Source: Camellia lanceoleosa (lineage: Eukaryota; Streptophyta; Magnoliopsida; Ericales; Theaceae). Taken from it: DNA of 64,000 nt. Position numbers and translations under genes: made by a program. Each line of letters starts with the position of its first letter. Within the stretch, counting starts at the first letter, position 1. Below the pieces are notes generated by a model. The model was not told the DNA's origin and ran no database searches. It saw nothing but the letters and a program-made list of their open reading frames with translations. The stretch spans positions 103,144,182 to 103,208,181 of the forward strand of contig CM045761.1 of the NCBI GenBank assembly GCA_025200525.1. The letters run 5' to 3'. This document shows positions 1 through 12,970 of this stretch, one piece after another.

Positions 1-572
1 TCAATACCACCAAATATAATTTCACATAATTCTATTTAAATTGCTAAGGCCCAATTCAACATTCCAAGGCCAAGTTTACCTCATCCACATTATCAACAAA
101 CCTTTCTTCCCAATTTCCTTTCTCATTAAAACATAAATTCTAATGTTTATAATAAAGTTCATTCGCTAAATTTAAACATACTTTTCAAGTGTCACCAAAT
201 ACCAATTAAACTTGCACATATAAAATTCAACCCACTAATTTCATGATTCTACTTCCAATTTGGCCATATCATCAAATAACATCATTACCCAACCTAGGGT
301 TTCAAGAAAACATTAAAATTCAAAACAAATTCAAACTTATTAATTCATCACTCTTTATTCTAATTTTTCCATTGCTTATACACCTAGGATACATGGTCCA
401 TCACTCTAACCCATCAATTTAACTCTCAAGATTCTTACCTCAAAGCCTTGGTGCGATTCCTCCATAATTTGGAAATTCCAATCGGTTGCAAACGCGTTGA
501 TCTCCACGCCTTCTTCCTTCCTTAGTGGAAAATCTTGGTCAAAACAAAGAGAAATGGTGAGGATTTGGGATC

Positions 573-588
573 AAAACCCTAGGGTTTT
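573..588. promoter_or_regulatory. Double telo-box palindrome AAAACCCTAGGGTTTT
   Basis: This perfect 16-bp palindrome places two plant telo-box motifs (AAACCCTA) back to back. It recurs in every LTR of the array, at 6413-6428, 12323-12338, 18185-18200 and 24029-24044, unchanged even where neighbouring sites differ. Telo-boxes are known binding motifs in plant promoters and Polycomb targets. A role in this LTR is inference. Confidence 0.6.
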
Positions 589-1050
589 CGGTCCTAGGGG
601 AAAAGGAGAGAAGAGGGGAAAAGAATGTGTGAGAAATGATCCAAAAATCTGGTTTAAAAGCTGCTGTCCCGTAATTCCTGGTCGTGCGTAGTAAATCCCG
701 CTCGAGCGGACCGGCTTTCTGCACAAAATCCGAAACTTTGAACAAGTATAACTCTCTCATTCGACTCCGTTTTAGGTCATTCTTGTGGTCAAATTGAAGC
801 CCCGGAGATAAGCTTTCCAATGGTTCTAACCTCACATCCAAATTCAAAGTGTGGAAAAAGAAAAGGGCAAAAGAGTGACGGTTGGTCGTAAATGAATTAT
901 TCAAATTAAGGTTTTTGGTCCAATCTTACTTTACCCTCATCTCATCATCTCAATCAATAACCCAAAATAAGGTAAGAACATTTCAAATACACTGAGAAGA
1001 ACATCAAAAATGAGTCCACATGCTTCAGAATCAAACTTAACCAGGCGACC

Positions 1051-1223
1051 CGCTCGAGCGCCCAACCTTGCGCTCGAGCTCGCAGACCAACAAAGTCGTC
1101 CGCTCGAGCGTAAACTCCCCCGCTCGAGCGGAGAATCACAACTCCCAGAATCTCAGGCCGTCTGAAAAAATCGCTGGAAACCCCAATAGTCCGCTCGAAC
1201 GGCCACTCCTCCGCTCGAGCGGA
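1051..1223. repeat. Cluster of paired CGCTCGAGCG palindromes, LTR 1
   Basis: The 10-bp palindrome CGCTCGAGCG or a one-base variant starts at 1051, 1071, 1101, 1121, 1192 and 1212. The members form three pairs, each with start-to-start distance 20 bp. A fourth pair lies at about 679 (decayed) and 699. The same layout recurs in the other LTRs of the array and, with different spacers, in LTRs A and B. Confidence 0.85.
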
Positions 1224-1247
1224 GGAAAGGATTTATGGGTCGTTACA

Positions 1248-1284
1248 TCCTTCCCTCCTTACAAAAATTTCGTCCTCGAAATTT
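1248..1284 (-). other. Polypurine tract and pre-PPT motif of unit 1
   Basis: On the minus strand AAGGAGGGAAGGA (1248-1260) abuts the LTR terminus TGTAACG, as a plus-strand primer should. Just upstream on minus lies AAATTTCGAGGACGAAATTT (1265-1284), an imperfect inverted repeat. The autonomous element E has nearly the same motif at 55032-55051, within the end of pol. The other units have the same arrangement at about 7077, 12971 and 18832. Confidence 0.85.
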
Positions 1285-3001
1285 GAGAAAACCAAATAGA
1301 AAATAGGTCAAACATATACAGAAACACACCCTGCAATGTTCCAAAACTAGGTCCACACTTGGGATAGAAAAGGATCACAAATACATTCGATCAACATAGA
1401 CGTATCAAAATTTCAACGGGCAAGGACAACACTAACCAACTATAATCCCACGGCCTATAACAACTTCTCCATTTCAAAGACAATTCACATTGTACGGTCC
1501 ATCACCAAAATTCAATTGCCCTTCAATTAGCGGCACCACCAACTCTCTATTCCATTGACACTAAAAACATAGAATAGCGAGGACCATCATACAATTACCC
1601 CTTAAGGACACTCACATAGGGGCTCCTACTCAACTTCAAGAGAGGTCAATCAAAAGCTCAAACATACCTTAAACTTTAAAATCTAAACACCCCTTTCACC
1701 TTCTCACTTACTTCTTTTCTTTTCAATCCTTGCTTTCTAGGCGTAGAAGACTTGGATATATATAGATGGTCATACATAAAACATATGGGATACAATCCAA
1801 TCGCTTAAGCATTTCAAAATGGAAATCTCATAAACATACTTAAGTTTACATAAGAAGTATCTTTGGTCACAGATACATAATCAATTTATAATTAAACCTT
1901 TAAGGTTTCAAATTTCTTATTCAATTATGCTAAATGAGTCCCCTTTCCTATTCAAACAATTCTTCCGCTTTCTCCTGGAAGAGACAACGCCACTCACATG
2001 GTTTTGTCTTTACAACTTATAATTATAGTGGATCAACAAACGGTCGAAAGCGTAAAATAGAGACCAATCATTTGGCCCGGTTACTTAACATACATAGAGC
2101 TTCCAGTTAGTCCTCGCACATAAATTCTACCAAGTTCATTCATATAATTATAACTCTTATTACGTATACAGTAACCATAAAAAAAAATCACATCCTTCCA
2201 GAGTCTATAAAAGCAATAACTTACGCAATAGTATAACAAAGGGGCAATTTGATTTCGTGACATCCAGGTTCAGAATTCTCAATATTAATTTAATGTGGGA
2301 GTCAATCAACTTGTAATCATGTAGTGAGTATTGTTCAAAGTTGTCTAAACATGTAAGAGGAGGTAAATGTCCAATAGGTATTGCTAACCCGTTAACAAAA
2401 TGGAATATTTCCATGTCCTTTTGTTTCCACCAGAATCCACGAGATCGTGCAAAACAGTTCACATCATGTTATGACATAGCATAAATTGAACAAATAAATA
2501 GAAGCATATTCGCATGCATTCTTAGTTATACTTGAATCAAACAAAAATCGAACTTATACTTGATCATAATCCACCCGCAAGACCGCTTGGCAAGAGATAT
2601 TTTGTAACATACTTATACCACGGTAGTTTTACCGCAAGGGCCCTTAATACCTTTACATACATGGATCATCATTCCTTAATTCGTAACATAACGTATCGTA
2701 AAATGAAGCAAAGGTTTGTCATATAATGTCATTATCGTGCACTTAACAGAATAGAATAAGTCACTTCTTACGTGGGTCCAACTATTATCCAAAACACAAC
2801 TTATCAAAATACATATTACAATACCTTTTCAAATCATAGGTCCAAACAATACCATGACAAAAAGACATCACTATATCGTAACTAAATCTTTCATACTTAG
2901 TGTTTAAGCCATTCATGACAACTGAAACAGATTCAGATACATGCTCATAATCATATTCATATTTAAATTTGCATAAGATCATATATGGCTAACTATCATA
3001 T

Positions 3002-3155
3002 CAGGTAGGTCCGAAGACCACAACAGGTAGGTCCGAAGACCACATCAGGTAGGTCCGAAGACCACAACAGGTAGGTCCGAAGACCACATCAGGTAGGTCC
3101 GAAGACCACATCAGGTAGGTCCGAAGACCACAACAGGTAGGTCCGAAGACCACAA
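3002..3155. repeat. 22-bp tandem repeat, 7 units
   Basis: The unit is CAGGTAGGTCCGAAGACCAC plus AA or AT. Scoring each unit by the two bases before its CAGG gives the order AT, AA, AT, AA, AT, AT, AA, the same as in internal domain 3. There are no spacers, so it is not a CRISPR array. Confidence 0.95.
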
Positions 3156-4497
3156 ATATAATCGGTGCCACAATTACTTATACCATTTTAACAGATTGGC
3201 ATGTTGGCCCAGACTATCGATTGGCCCTTCAAATTTCAGATAGCCTTTCGCACAGATATATCGAAATATATGTAGTGTGTATGGACTCAAGAGGTGGCTC
3301 GTCGATTCTAGAGGTGGCTCCACTAAAGTGTAGCACTTAGTCTGCATAAAGACTTTGCTCCACACCAAGTCAATAAGTCCGATCATGTCATATCATAAGC
3401 AAAACGAGTATCATAGCGGAACAACCATAAGGTCATCAAAACAGCTTTTCAAAAATTCAATCATTTCAGATAATAGAGATGAAAGGTATAATAGACATGG
3501 CTCATAATCGTTAACGTAAACAAATTTCAAATCATTGGTCTTAACAGTACCATGACAAGGAAGACAAAATATATCATGATAAACATAATATATAATAACA
3601 GTATATTCACCAAATGAAATTCAACATTGATTTAGGATTAGTTTACTTCGAATGGCCTCCGCCTCGTTTTACAAATTTTACAAAATGCCCCGATGGCCCG
3701 TAATTATCGTAATGCCTTTCAACCCAAAATATGCAAATATGTACGTATCTTTCCACCACTTTATATCCATTAGATTCCAATTCATATGGATGTCCATATC
3801 ATGACCGATGTAAATGTAATATCATTAATCATTAGCGAGATTCCAAGTATTCACACAATTCATCTAAATAAATGTTACACAGAATGGCCCTCGCCCAAAC
3901 ATGTAATGTTACATAATGTATGGATTCAAGAGGTGGCTCCCAAGTGTAGCACTTTGTTCCATACCGTAAATCAATAAGTTTTACATCAACATTGCATATT
4001 ATAACATGTCATGTAAACGGAACTACTTACGTAACATATTACATAAATGGAATCGTAGCAGAATAGCCCCAAATTCATATAAATAACATCATACAACGTA
4101 TACATAAGTCATCTCATAAGTCCTTTCAAATGGACATAATCATCTCTCGTATATCAAAATATTACTAATAGGCACGAATAACTTACTTCACAACAAACTA
4201 GTCATCCTTGGCAAAGCATAAGGATTCGTAACTTACCACTCATGTCCCTTTTTCATTTATCTAACCAAGCCGAGAAAATCCTCTATCCTTATTTCCGCCA
4301 TACTCTACACAACAATCAATCACAATATATACACAAGGAATGCACAATAGACATGATTCATAATCATTAACGTGAACATATTACTGTTACCGTTGCTATC
4401 AATCTCTTTATATGCAATAAGGATGTCATGCATGAGACCAAAGTCTTTTCTAGACATCCTACAGCTCAATGGATCCGTGTGTGAGATAGCAACTCGT

Positions 4498-4509
4498 GCT
4501 CTGATACCA
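4498..4509 (-). other. Primer-binding site, tRNA-iMet type, unit 1
   Basis: The minus strand reads TGGTATCAGAGC, the standard plant initiator-Met tRNA PBS, two bases inside the LTR terminus at 4512. It fixes the element's orientation as minus. Confidence 0.92.
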
Positions 4510-4511
4510 CC

Positions 4512-7076
4512 TGTCACGCCCCAAACCCGCCCCTAAAAGTTTGGGCATGACCCATTCGAAAAGGACACCAAACCTGTTAAATATAATCTATGGGGCCTGA
4601 ACGGAAGCATTTAATATCATATAATAGTATAAAATAATATCCATTGAGCTACCACTACTATGCCAGATCACGTATGAACATAATGCGTATAAATATACAT
4701 TGACGATATCCGAGATAGCTATATACATATACATATACATCAAGCTTATTAAACACTTAGGGTACAAATTAAAACTTAGCAAAACTCCATAACTTGAACG
4801 GTCAACGCCTAAGAATCTAGATACTCAAGGCTTGGCAACTAGAAGCCACGGGTTAAGGTTGACCCCTGTTGAGTGCCTCTGACAGACATAAAATAAAGTG
4901 AGTCAAGCTCGATGAATAATAGTACGTAAATCATGTAATGTTCAACTCAAACAATAAAGTATATAAGCTGCGTAGTATATGATTAACTACATTCTGTGAA
5001 GATGTCTCAAACACACATGGGTGTAGTTTCCGTACCAGAGCAACTTATCAGCCCAGAAATAACAGAATAGCCTTTCGGCCCGTAATGTTGCGCCCAACAT
5101 ACTACTATGCACGATATCTTTTCAACATTTCATTCTCATTGAGTTCCAATCAACACATATGCTAATATTGTAGCTAACGGAAATCGTAATGTCATTACTA
5201 ACATTATGTCACAAAACATACATTGAATCAAACGAAGTTAATATCATGTTATGCATAGCACAACCGAACAAGAATAGAAATAACATCGTTTTCTTAAAAT
5301 ATCGCTCGCTTAATAAGGACGTAATGACCCACATTCTAACGTGAGTCTCGTAATAATGTTAAACATTTACATGCGTATCATAGATTCTCAACGACTTGGT
5401 CCATGTGTAACACAATGGAATATTCTTAGTTTCATCTGAGATATTTGGTTTAAAGATAAACATAATTCCGCTTATTCATTAAGAATTGCTTATAGGTAAT
5501 AGAGAATTATTATTCATCATCGACAAAACAGGTCATTTCAAAGTCATACCGATGTATGCCGACCTTTCAACGCTCACATTGACTTTCAACCATCATAAAT
5601 GTTTGTGTAACATGTTAGGTAACACTTACAAGAAAGCAGGCGTTAGTGATAATAATTATCGATGCTAAATAAAATGAATATCTTTGTACTATTACTCACA
5701 GGGTTAGATGCTAGGTCCGCCTCAGAGTTAACCCTACACAAGTCAATTCAACAACATTTAACACAACCCAACATAATCAACATAACCTCACATAATCATC
5801 TCCAATTAATATAATCCACACTATTTAGCGTTATTTAACTCAATACCACCAAATATAATTTCACATAATTCTATTTAAATTGCTAAGGCCCAATTCAACA
5901 TTCCAAGGCCAAGTTTACCTCATCCACATTATCAACAAACCTTTCTTCCCAATTTCCTTTCTCATTAAAACATAAATTCTAATGTTTATAATAAAGTTCA
6001 TTCGCTAAATTTAAACATACTTTTCAAGTGTCACCAAATACCAATTAAACTTGCACATATAAAATTCAACCCACTAATTTCATGATTCTACTTCCAATTT
6101 GGCCATATCATCAAATAACATCATTACCCAACCTAGGGTTTCAAGAAAACATTAAAATTCAAAACAAATTCAAACTTATTAATTCATCACTCTTTATTCT
6201 AATTTTTCCATTGCTTATACACCTAGGATACATGGTCCATCACTCTAACCCATCAATTTAACTCTCAAGATTCTTACCTCAAAGCCTTGGTGCGATTCCT
6301 CCATAATTTCGAAATTCCAATCGGTTTGCAAACGCGTTGATCTCCACGCCTTCTTCCTTCCTTAGTGGAAAATCTTGGTCAAAACAAAGAGAAATGGTGA
6401 GGATTTGGGATCAAAACCCTAGGGTTTTCGGTCCTAGGGGAAAAGGAGAGAAGAGGGGAAAAGAATATGTGAGAAATGATCCAAAAATCTGGTTTAAAAA
6501 CTGCTGTCCGTAATTCCCGCTCGAGCGGAGAAATTCCGCTCGAGCGGACTGCTTTCAGCAGATCCCGAAACTTTGAACAGGTATAACTCTCTCATTCGAC
6601 TCCGTTTTAGGTCATTCTTGTGATCAAATTGAAGCCCCGGAGATAAGCTTTCCAATGGTTCTAACCTCACATCCAAATTCAAAGTGTGGAAAAAGAAAAG
6701 GGCAAAAGAGTGACGGTTGGTCGTAAATGAATTATTCAAATTAAGGTTTTTGGTCCAATCTTACTTTACCCTCATCTCATCATCTCAATCAATAACCCAA
6801 AATAAGGTAAGAACATATCAAATACTGAGAAGAACATCAAAATGAGTCCACATGCTTGAGAATCAAACTTAACCAGCGACCGCCGAGCGCCCAACCTTGC
6901 GCTCGAGCTCGCAGACCAACAAAGTCGTTCGCTCGAGCGTAAACTCCCCCGCTCGAGCGGAGAATCACAACTCCCAGAATCTCAGGCCGTCTGAAAAAAT
7001 CGCTGGAAACCCCAATAGTCCGCTCGAGCGGCCACTCCTCCGCTCGAGCGGAGGAAAGGATTTATGGGTCGTTACA
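4512..7076 (-). repeat. LTR 2 of the concatemer, full length
   Basis: This 2565-bp LTR is bounded by TGTCACGCC on the left and GTTACA on the right (TGTAACGACCC to GGGGCGTGACA on minus), so it has canonical TG and CA ends. PBS and PPT lie on the expected sides, and it serves as the 3' LTR of one unit and the 5' LTR of the next. It holds the double telo-box at 6413-6428 and palindromes at 6518, 6537, 6900, 6930, 6950, 7021 and 7041. No protein is recognised in it. Confidence 0.92.
6900..7051. repeat. Cluster of paired CGCTCGAGCG palindromes, LTR 2
   Basis: Intact palindromes start at 6930 and 6950, and at 7021 and 7041, each pair 20 bp apart. A variant starts at 6900; its expected partner near 6880 is decayed. 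A further pair at 6518 and 6537 is one base short in the spacer. Each palindrome contains CTCGAG and two CG dinucleotides. Confidence 0.85.
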
Positions 7077-8844
7077 TCCTTCCCTCCTTACAAAAATTTC
7101 GTCCTCGAAATTTGAGAAAACCAAATAGAAAATAGGTCAAACATATACAGAAACACACCCTACAATGTTCCAAAACTAGGTCCACACTTGGGATAGAAAA
7201 GGATCACAAATACATTCGATCAACATAGACGTATCAAAATTTCAACGGGCAAGGACAACACTAACCAACTATAATCCCACGGCCTATAACAACTTCTCCA
7301 TTTCAAAGACAATTCAAATTGTACGGTCCATCACCAAAATTCAATTGCCCTTCAATTAGCGGCACCACCAACTCTCTATTCCATTGACACTAAAAACATA
7401 GAATAGCGAGGACCATCATACAATTACCCCTTAAGGACACTCACATAGGGGCTCCTACTCAACTTCAAGAGAGGTCAATCAAAAGCTCAAACATACCTTA
7501 AACTTTAAAATCTAAACACCCCTTTCACCTTCTCACTTACTTCTTTTCTTTTCAATCCTTACTGCTTTCTAGGCGTAAGAAGACTTGGATATATATAGAT
7601 GGTCATACATAAAACATATGGGATACAATCCAATCGTTTAAGCATTTCAAAATGGAAATCTCATAAACATACTTAAGTTTACATAAGAAGTATGCTGGTC
7701 ACAGATACATAATCAATTTCAGATAATTAAACCTTTAAGGTTTCAAATTTCTTATTCAATTATGCGAAATGAGTCCCCCTTTCCCTATTCAAACAATTCT
7801 TCCGTTTCTCCCTGGAAGAGACAACGTCACTCACATGGTTTTGTCTTTACAACTTATAATTATAGTGGATCAACAAAGCGATTGAGCGTAAAATAGAGAC
7901 CAATCATTTGGCGGTTACTTAACATACATAGAGCTTCCAGCTAGTCCTCGCATAAATTCTACCAAGTTCATTCATATAATTATAACTCTTATTACGTATA
8001 CAGTAACCATAAAAAAAAATCACATCCTTCCAGAGTCTATAAAAGCAATAACTTACGCAATAGTATAACAAAGGGGCAATTTGATTTCGTGACATCCAGG
8101 TTCAGAATTCTCAATATTAATTTAATGTGGGAGTCAATCAACTTGTAATCATGTAGTGAGTATTGTTCAAAGTTGTCTAAACATGTAAGAGGAGGTAAAT
8201 GTCCAATAGGTATTGCTAACCCGTTAACAAAATGGAATATTTCCATGTCCTTTTGTTTCCACCAGAATCCACGAGATCGTGCAAAACAGTTCACATCATG
8301 TTATGACATAGCATAAATTGAACAAATAAATAGAAGCATATTCGTACAGATTCTTAGTTATACTTGAATCAGAAACAAAAATCAGAACTTATACTTGATC
8401 ATAATCCACCCGTGCAAGACCGTCGGTGGCAAGAGATATTTTGTAACATACTTATACCACGGTAGTTTTACCCCCGGGCAAGGGCCCTTAATACCTTTAC
8501 ATACATGGATCATCATTCCTTAATTCGTAACATAACGTATCAGAAAATGAAGCAGTGCTTGTCATATCATGTCATTATCGTGCACTTAACAGAATAGAAT
8601 AAGTCACTTCTTACGTGGGTCCAACTATTATCCAAAACACAACTTATCAAAATACATATTACAATACCTTTTCAAATCATAGGTCCAAACAATACCATGA
8701 CAAAAAGACATCACTATATCGTAACTAAATCTTTCATACTTAGTGTTTAAGCCATTCATGACAACTGAAACAGATTCAGATACATGCTCATAATCATATT
8801 CATATTTAAATTTGCATAAGATCATATATGGCTAACTATCATAT

Positions 8845-9020
8845 CAGGTAGGTCCGAAGACCACATCAGGTAGGTCCGAAGACCACATCAGGTAGGTCCG
8901 AAGACCACAACAGGTAGGTCCGAAGACCACAACAGGTAGGTCCGAAGACCACAACAGGTAGGTCCGAAGACCACATCAGGTAGGTCCGAAGACCACAACA
9001 GGTAGGTCCGAAGACCACAA
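8845..9020. repeat. 22-bp tandem repeat, 8 units
   Basis: The unit is the same as in domain 1, but the junction order is AT, AT, AT, AA, AA, AA, AT, AA. This array therefore differs from domains 1 and 3 by more than one added unit. Confidence 0.95.
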
Positions 9021-10401
9021 ATATAATCGGTGCCACAATTACTTATACCATTTTAACAGATTGGCATGTTGGCCCAGAATTATCAGATTGGCCCTTCAGC
9101 CCAGATAGCCTTTCGGCACAGATATATCAGAAATATACAGAAGTGTGTATGGACTCAAGAGGTGGCTCGTACGGATTCTAGAGGTGGCTCCCACTAAAGT
9201 GTAGCACTTAGTTCCGTACAGCACTTTGCTCCACACCAGAAGTCAATAAGTCTGATCATGTCATATCATAAGCAAAACGAGTATCATAGCGGAACAACCA
9301 TAAGGTCATCAAAACAGGCTTTTCAAAAATTCAATCATTTCGTATAATAGACATGAAAGGTATAATAGACATGGCTCATAATCGTTAACGTAAACAAATT
9401 TCAAATCATTGGTCTTAACAGTACCATGACAAGGAAGACAAAATATATCATGATAAACATAATATATAATAACGATATTCACCAAACGAAATTCAACATT
9501 GATTTAGGATTAGTTTACTTTCAGAATGGCCTCTGGCCTCGTTTTACAAATTTTACAAAATGCCCTGATGGCCCAGAATTATCAGAACAGTCTTTCGACC
9601 CAAAATATGCAAATATGTACGTATCTTTCCACCATTTTATATCCATTAGATTCCAATTCATATGGATGTCCATATCATGACTGACAGAAACAGAATATCA
9701 TTAACAGTCATTAGCAGTATTCCAAGTATTCAAACAATTCATCTAAATAAATGTTACACAGAATGGCCCTCGGCCCAAACAGAATGTTACCGGACAGAAT
9801 GTTACATAATGTATGGATTCAAGAGGTGGCTCCCACCGAAGTGTAGCACTTTGTTCCATACCAGAAATCAATAAGTTTTACATCAACATTGCATATTATA
9901 ACATGTCATGTCGTAAACGGAACTACTTACAGAACATATTACATAAATGGAATCAGAACAGAATAGCCCCAAATTCATATAAATAACATCATACAACAGA
10001 ATACATAAGTCATCTCATAAGTCCTTTCAAATGGACATAATCATCTCTCGTATATCAAAATATTACTAATAGGCACGGAATAACTTACTTCACAACAAAC
10101 CTGAGTCATCCTTGGCAAAGCATAAGGATTCAGAACTTACCACTCATGTCCCTTTTTCATTTATCTAACCAAGCCGAGAAAATCCTCTATCCTTATTTCC
10201 GCCATACTCTACACAACAATCAATCACAATATATACACAAGGAATGCACAATAGACATGATTCATAATCATTAACGTGAACATATTACTGTTACCGTTGC
10301 TATCAATCTCTTTATATGCAATAAGGATGTCATGCATGAGACCAAAGTCTTTTCTAGACATCCTACAGCTCAATGGATCCGTGTGTGAGATAGCAACTCG
10401 T

Positions 10402-10413
10402 GCTCTGATACCA
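10402..10413 (-). other. Primer-binding site, tRNA-iMet type, unit 2
   Basis: The minus strand reads an intact TGGTATCAGAGC, two bases from the LTR terminus at 10416. Confidence 0.92.
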
Positions 10414-10415
10414 CC

Positions 10416-12970
10416 TGTCACGCCCCAAACCCGCCCCTAAAAGTTTGGGCATGACCCATTCGAAAAGGACACCAAACCTGTTAAATATAATCTATGGGGC
10501 CTGAACGGAAGCATTTAATATCATATAATAGTATAAAATAATATCCATTGAGCTACCACTACTATGCCAGGATCACAGACAGAACATAATGCAGATAAAT
10601 ATACATTGACGTATATCTGGAGATAGCTAAATACATATACATATACATCAAGCTTAATAAACACTTAGGGTACAAATTAAAACTTAGCAAAACTCCATAA
10701 CTTGAACGGTCAACGCCTAAGAATCTAGATACTCAAGGCTTGGCAACTGGTAACGGAAGCCACGTTAAGGTTGACCCCGTTGAGTGCCTCTGATGTAGAC
10801 ATAAAATAAAGTGAGTCAAGCTCGGTGAATAATAATGTAAATCATGTAATGTTCAACTCAAACAATAAAGTATATAACTGCAGAAGTATATGATTAACTA
10901 CATTCTGTAAAGATGTCTCAAACACACATGGGTCTAGTTTCCGTAATATAAAGCATTTTATCGCCCGAATAATGTAATAGCCTTTCGCCCGTAATACTTT
11001 GCGCCCAGAACATACTACTATGCACGTATATCTTTTCAACATTTCATTCTCATTGAGTTCCAATCAACACATATGCTAATATTGTAGCTAACGGAAATCA
11101 GAATGTCATTAACGAACATTATGTCACAAAACATACATTGAATCAAACAGAAGTTAATATCATGTTATGCATAGCACAACCGGAACAGTAATAGAAATAA
11201 CATCGCTTTTCTTAAAATATCGCTCGCTTAATAACAGAATGACCCACATTCTAACGTGAGTCTCGTAATAATGTTAAACATTTACATGCGTATCATAGAT
11301 TCTCAACGACTTCGGGTCCATGTGTAACACAATGGAATATTCTTAGTTTCATACAGATATTTGGTTTAAAGATAAACATAATTCCGTTTATTCATTAAGA
11401 ATTGCTTATAGGTAATAGAGAATTATTATTCATCATCGACAAAAAGTCATTTCAAAGTCATACCGATGTATGCCGACCTTTCAACGCTCACATTGACTTT
11501 CAACCATCATAAATGTTTGTGTAACATGTTAAGTAACACTTACAAGAAAGCAGGCGTTAGTGATAATAATTATCGATGCTAAATAAAATGAATATCTTTG
11601 TACTATTACTCACAAGGGTTAGATGCTAGGTCCGCCTCAGAGTTAACCCTACACAAGTCAATTCAACAACATTTAACACAACCCAACATAATCAACATAA
11701 CTTCACATAATCATCTCCAATTAATATAATCCACACTATTTAGCGTTATTTAACTCAATACCACCAAATATAATTTCACATAATTCTATTTAAATTGCTA
11801 AGGCCCAATTCAACATTCCAAGGCCAAGTTTACCTCATCCACATTATCAACAGACCTTTTCCCAATTTCCTTTCTCATTAAAACATAAATTCTAATGTTT
11901 ATAATAAAGTTCATTCGCTAAATTTAAACATACTTTTCAAGTGTCACCAAATACCAATTAAACTTGCACATATAAAATTCAACCCACTAATTTCATGATT
12001 CTACTTCCAATTTGGCCATATCATCAAATAACATCATTACCCAACCTAGGGTTTCAAGAAAACATTAAAATTCAAAACAAATTCAAACTTATTAATTCAT
12101 CACTCTTTATTCTAATTTTTCCATTGCTTATACACCTAGGATACATGGTCCATCACTCTAACCCATCAATTTAACTCTCAAGATTCTTACCTCAAAGCCT
12201 TGGTGCGATTCCTCCATAATTTCGAAATTCCAATCGGTTGCAAACGTTGATCTCCACGCCTTCTTCCTTCCTTAGTGGAAAATCTTGGTCAAAACAAAGA
12301 GAAATGGTGAGGATTTGGGATCAAAACCCTAGGGTTTTCGGTCCTAGGGGAAAAGGAGAGAAGAGGGGAAAAGAATGTGTGAGAAATGATCCAAAAATCT
12401 GGTTTAAAAGCTGCTGTCCCGTAATTCCCGCTCGAGCGGAGAAATTCCCGCTCGAGCGGACCTTCAAAGACAGATCCCGAAACTTTGAACAGGTATAACT
12501 CTCATTCGACTCGTTTTAGGTCATTCTTGTGGTCAAATTGTAGCCCCGGAGATAAGCTTTCCAATGGTTCTAACCTCACATCCAAATTCAAAGTGTGGAA
12601 AAAGAAAAGGGCAAAAGAGTGACGGTTGGTCGTAAATGAATTATTCAAATTAAGGTTTTGGTCCAATCTTACTTTACCCTCATCTCATCATCTCAATCAA
12701 TAACCCAAAATAAGGTAAGAACATTTCAAATACCGAGAAGAACATCAAAAATGAGTCCACATGCTTCAGAATCAAACTTAACCAGCGACCCGCTCGGCGC
12801 CTAACCTTGCGCCGAGCTCGCAGACCAACAAAGTCGTCCGCTCGGCGTAAACTCCCGCCGGCGGAGAATCACAACTCGAATCTCGGGCCGTCTGAAAAAT
12901 CGCTGAAACCCCAATAGTCCGCCTCGGCCACTCCTCCGCCGGCGGAGGAAAGGATTTATGGGTCGTTACA
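10416..12970 (-). repeat. LTR 3 of the concatemer, full length
   Basis: This 2555-bp LTR has the same ends as LTR 2. The distal palindrome pair is intact at 12429 and 12449, exactly 20 bp apart. In the proximal cluster (about 12790-12950) most palindromes read CGCTCGGCG or GCCGGCGG, as if bases were dropped from CTCGAG. The telo-box palindrome at 12323-12338 is intact. Confidence 0.92.

Larger units (their letters stand above)
1..1247 (-). repeat. LTR 1 of the concatemer, partial (cut by window start)
   Basis: This is the U3-side half of an LTR on the minus strand. It ends at 1247 with the LTR terminus (TGTAACGACCC read on minus) and is followed directly by the polypurine tract. It carries the double telo-box palindrome at 573-588 and the CGCTCGAGCG palindromes at 699, 1051, 1071, 1101, 1121, 1192 and 1212. 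The minus-strand open frames of 121 and 61 codons here are not conserved as proteins and I do not call genes. Confidence 0.85.
1248..4511 (-). mobile_element. Internal domain 1 of the concatemer, non-coding
   Basis: This 3264-bp stretch lies between PPT and PBS and shows no gag, protease, RT, RNase H or integrase motif on either strand. The longest frames (for example 85 codons at 2205-2462 minus and 65 codons at 2785-2982 minus) match no family I know. They recur unchanged only because the copies are nearly identical. The domain contains a 22-bp tandem repeat at 3002-3155 and a PBS at 4498-4509. On minus, a short frame opens with ATGTC soon after the PBS, as the leader frames of elements D and E also do. 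It differs from domains 2 and 3 mostly at CAG/CTG sites. Confidence 0.85.
7077..10415 (-). mobile_element. Internal domain 2 of the concatemer, non-coding
   Basis: This 3339-bp domain is the longest of the four. It begins with the PPT complement at 7077-7089 and ends with the PBS. It has 8 rather than 7 units of the 22-bp repeat. It keeps CAG at many places where domain 1 reads GT, CGT or ATG. No retroelement protein is recognised. Confidence 0.85.

Noticed and set aside
573..588. Interstitial telomere repeat
   Set aside because: There is only one back-to-back pair of telo-boxes per LTR and no tandem TTTAGGG run.
539..904. Minus-strand frames of 69-121 codons in the concatemer LTRs (also near 6494, 18257, 24123)
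   Set aside because: They cross the palindrome modules, change length and frame among copies, and match no family.
2205..2462. Minus-strand 85-codon frame repeated identically at 8037-8294 and 13931-14188
   Set aside because: The repeats are near-identical DNA, so frame conservation carries no information. It is lost in copy 4, lacks any known domain and sits in a non-coding element.
3002..3155. Possible CRISPR array
   Set aside because: Units are directly adjacent with no unique spacers, and the context is a plant retroelement.
4498..4509. tRNA gene at the PBS sites
   Set aside because: Only the 12 bases complementary to the tRNA 3' end are present; there are no arms or anticodon.
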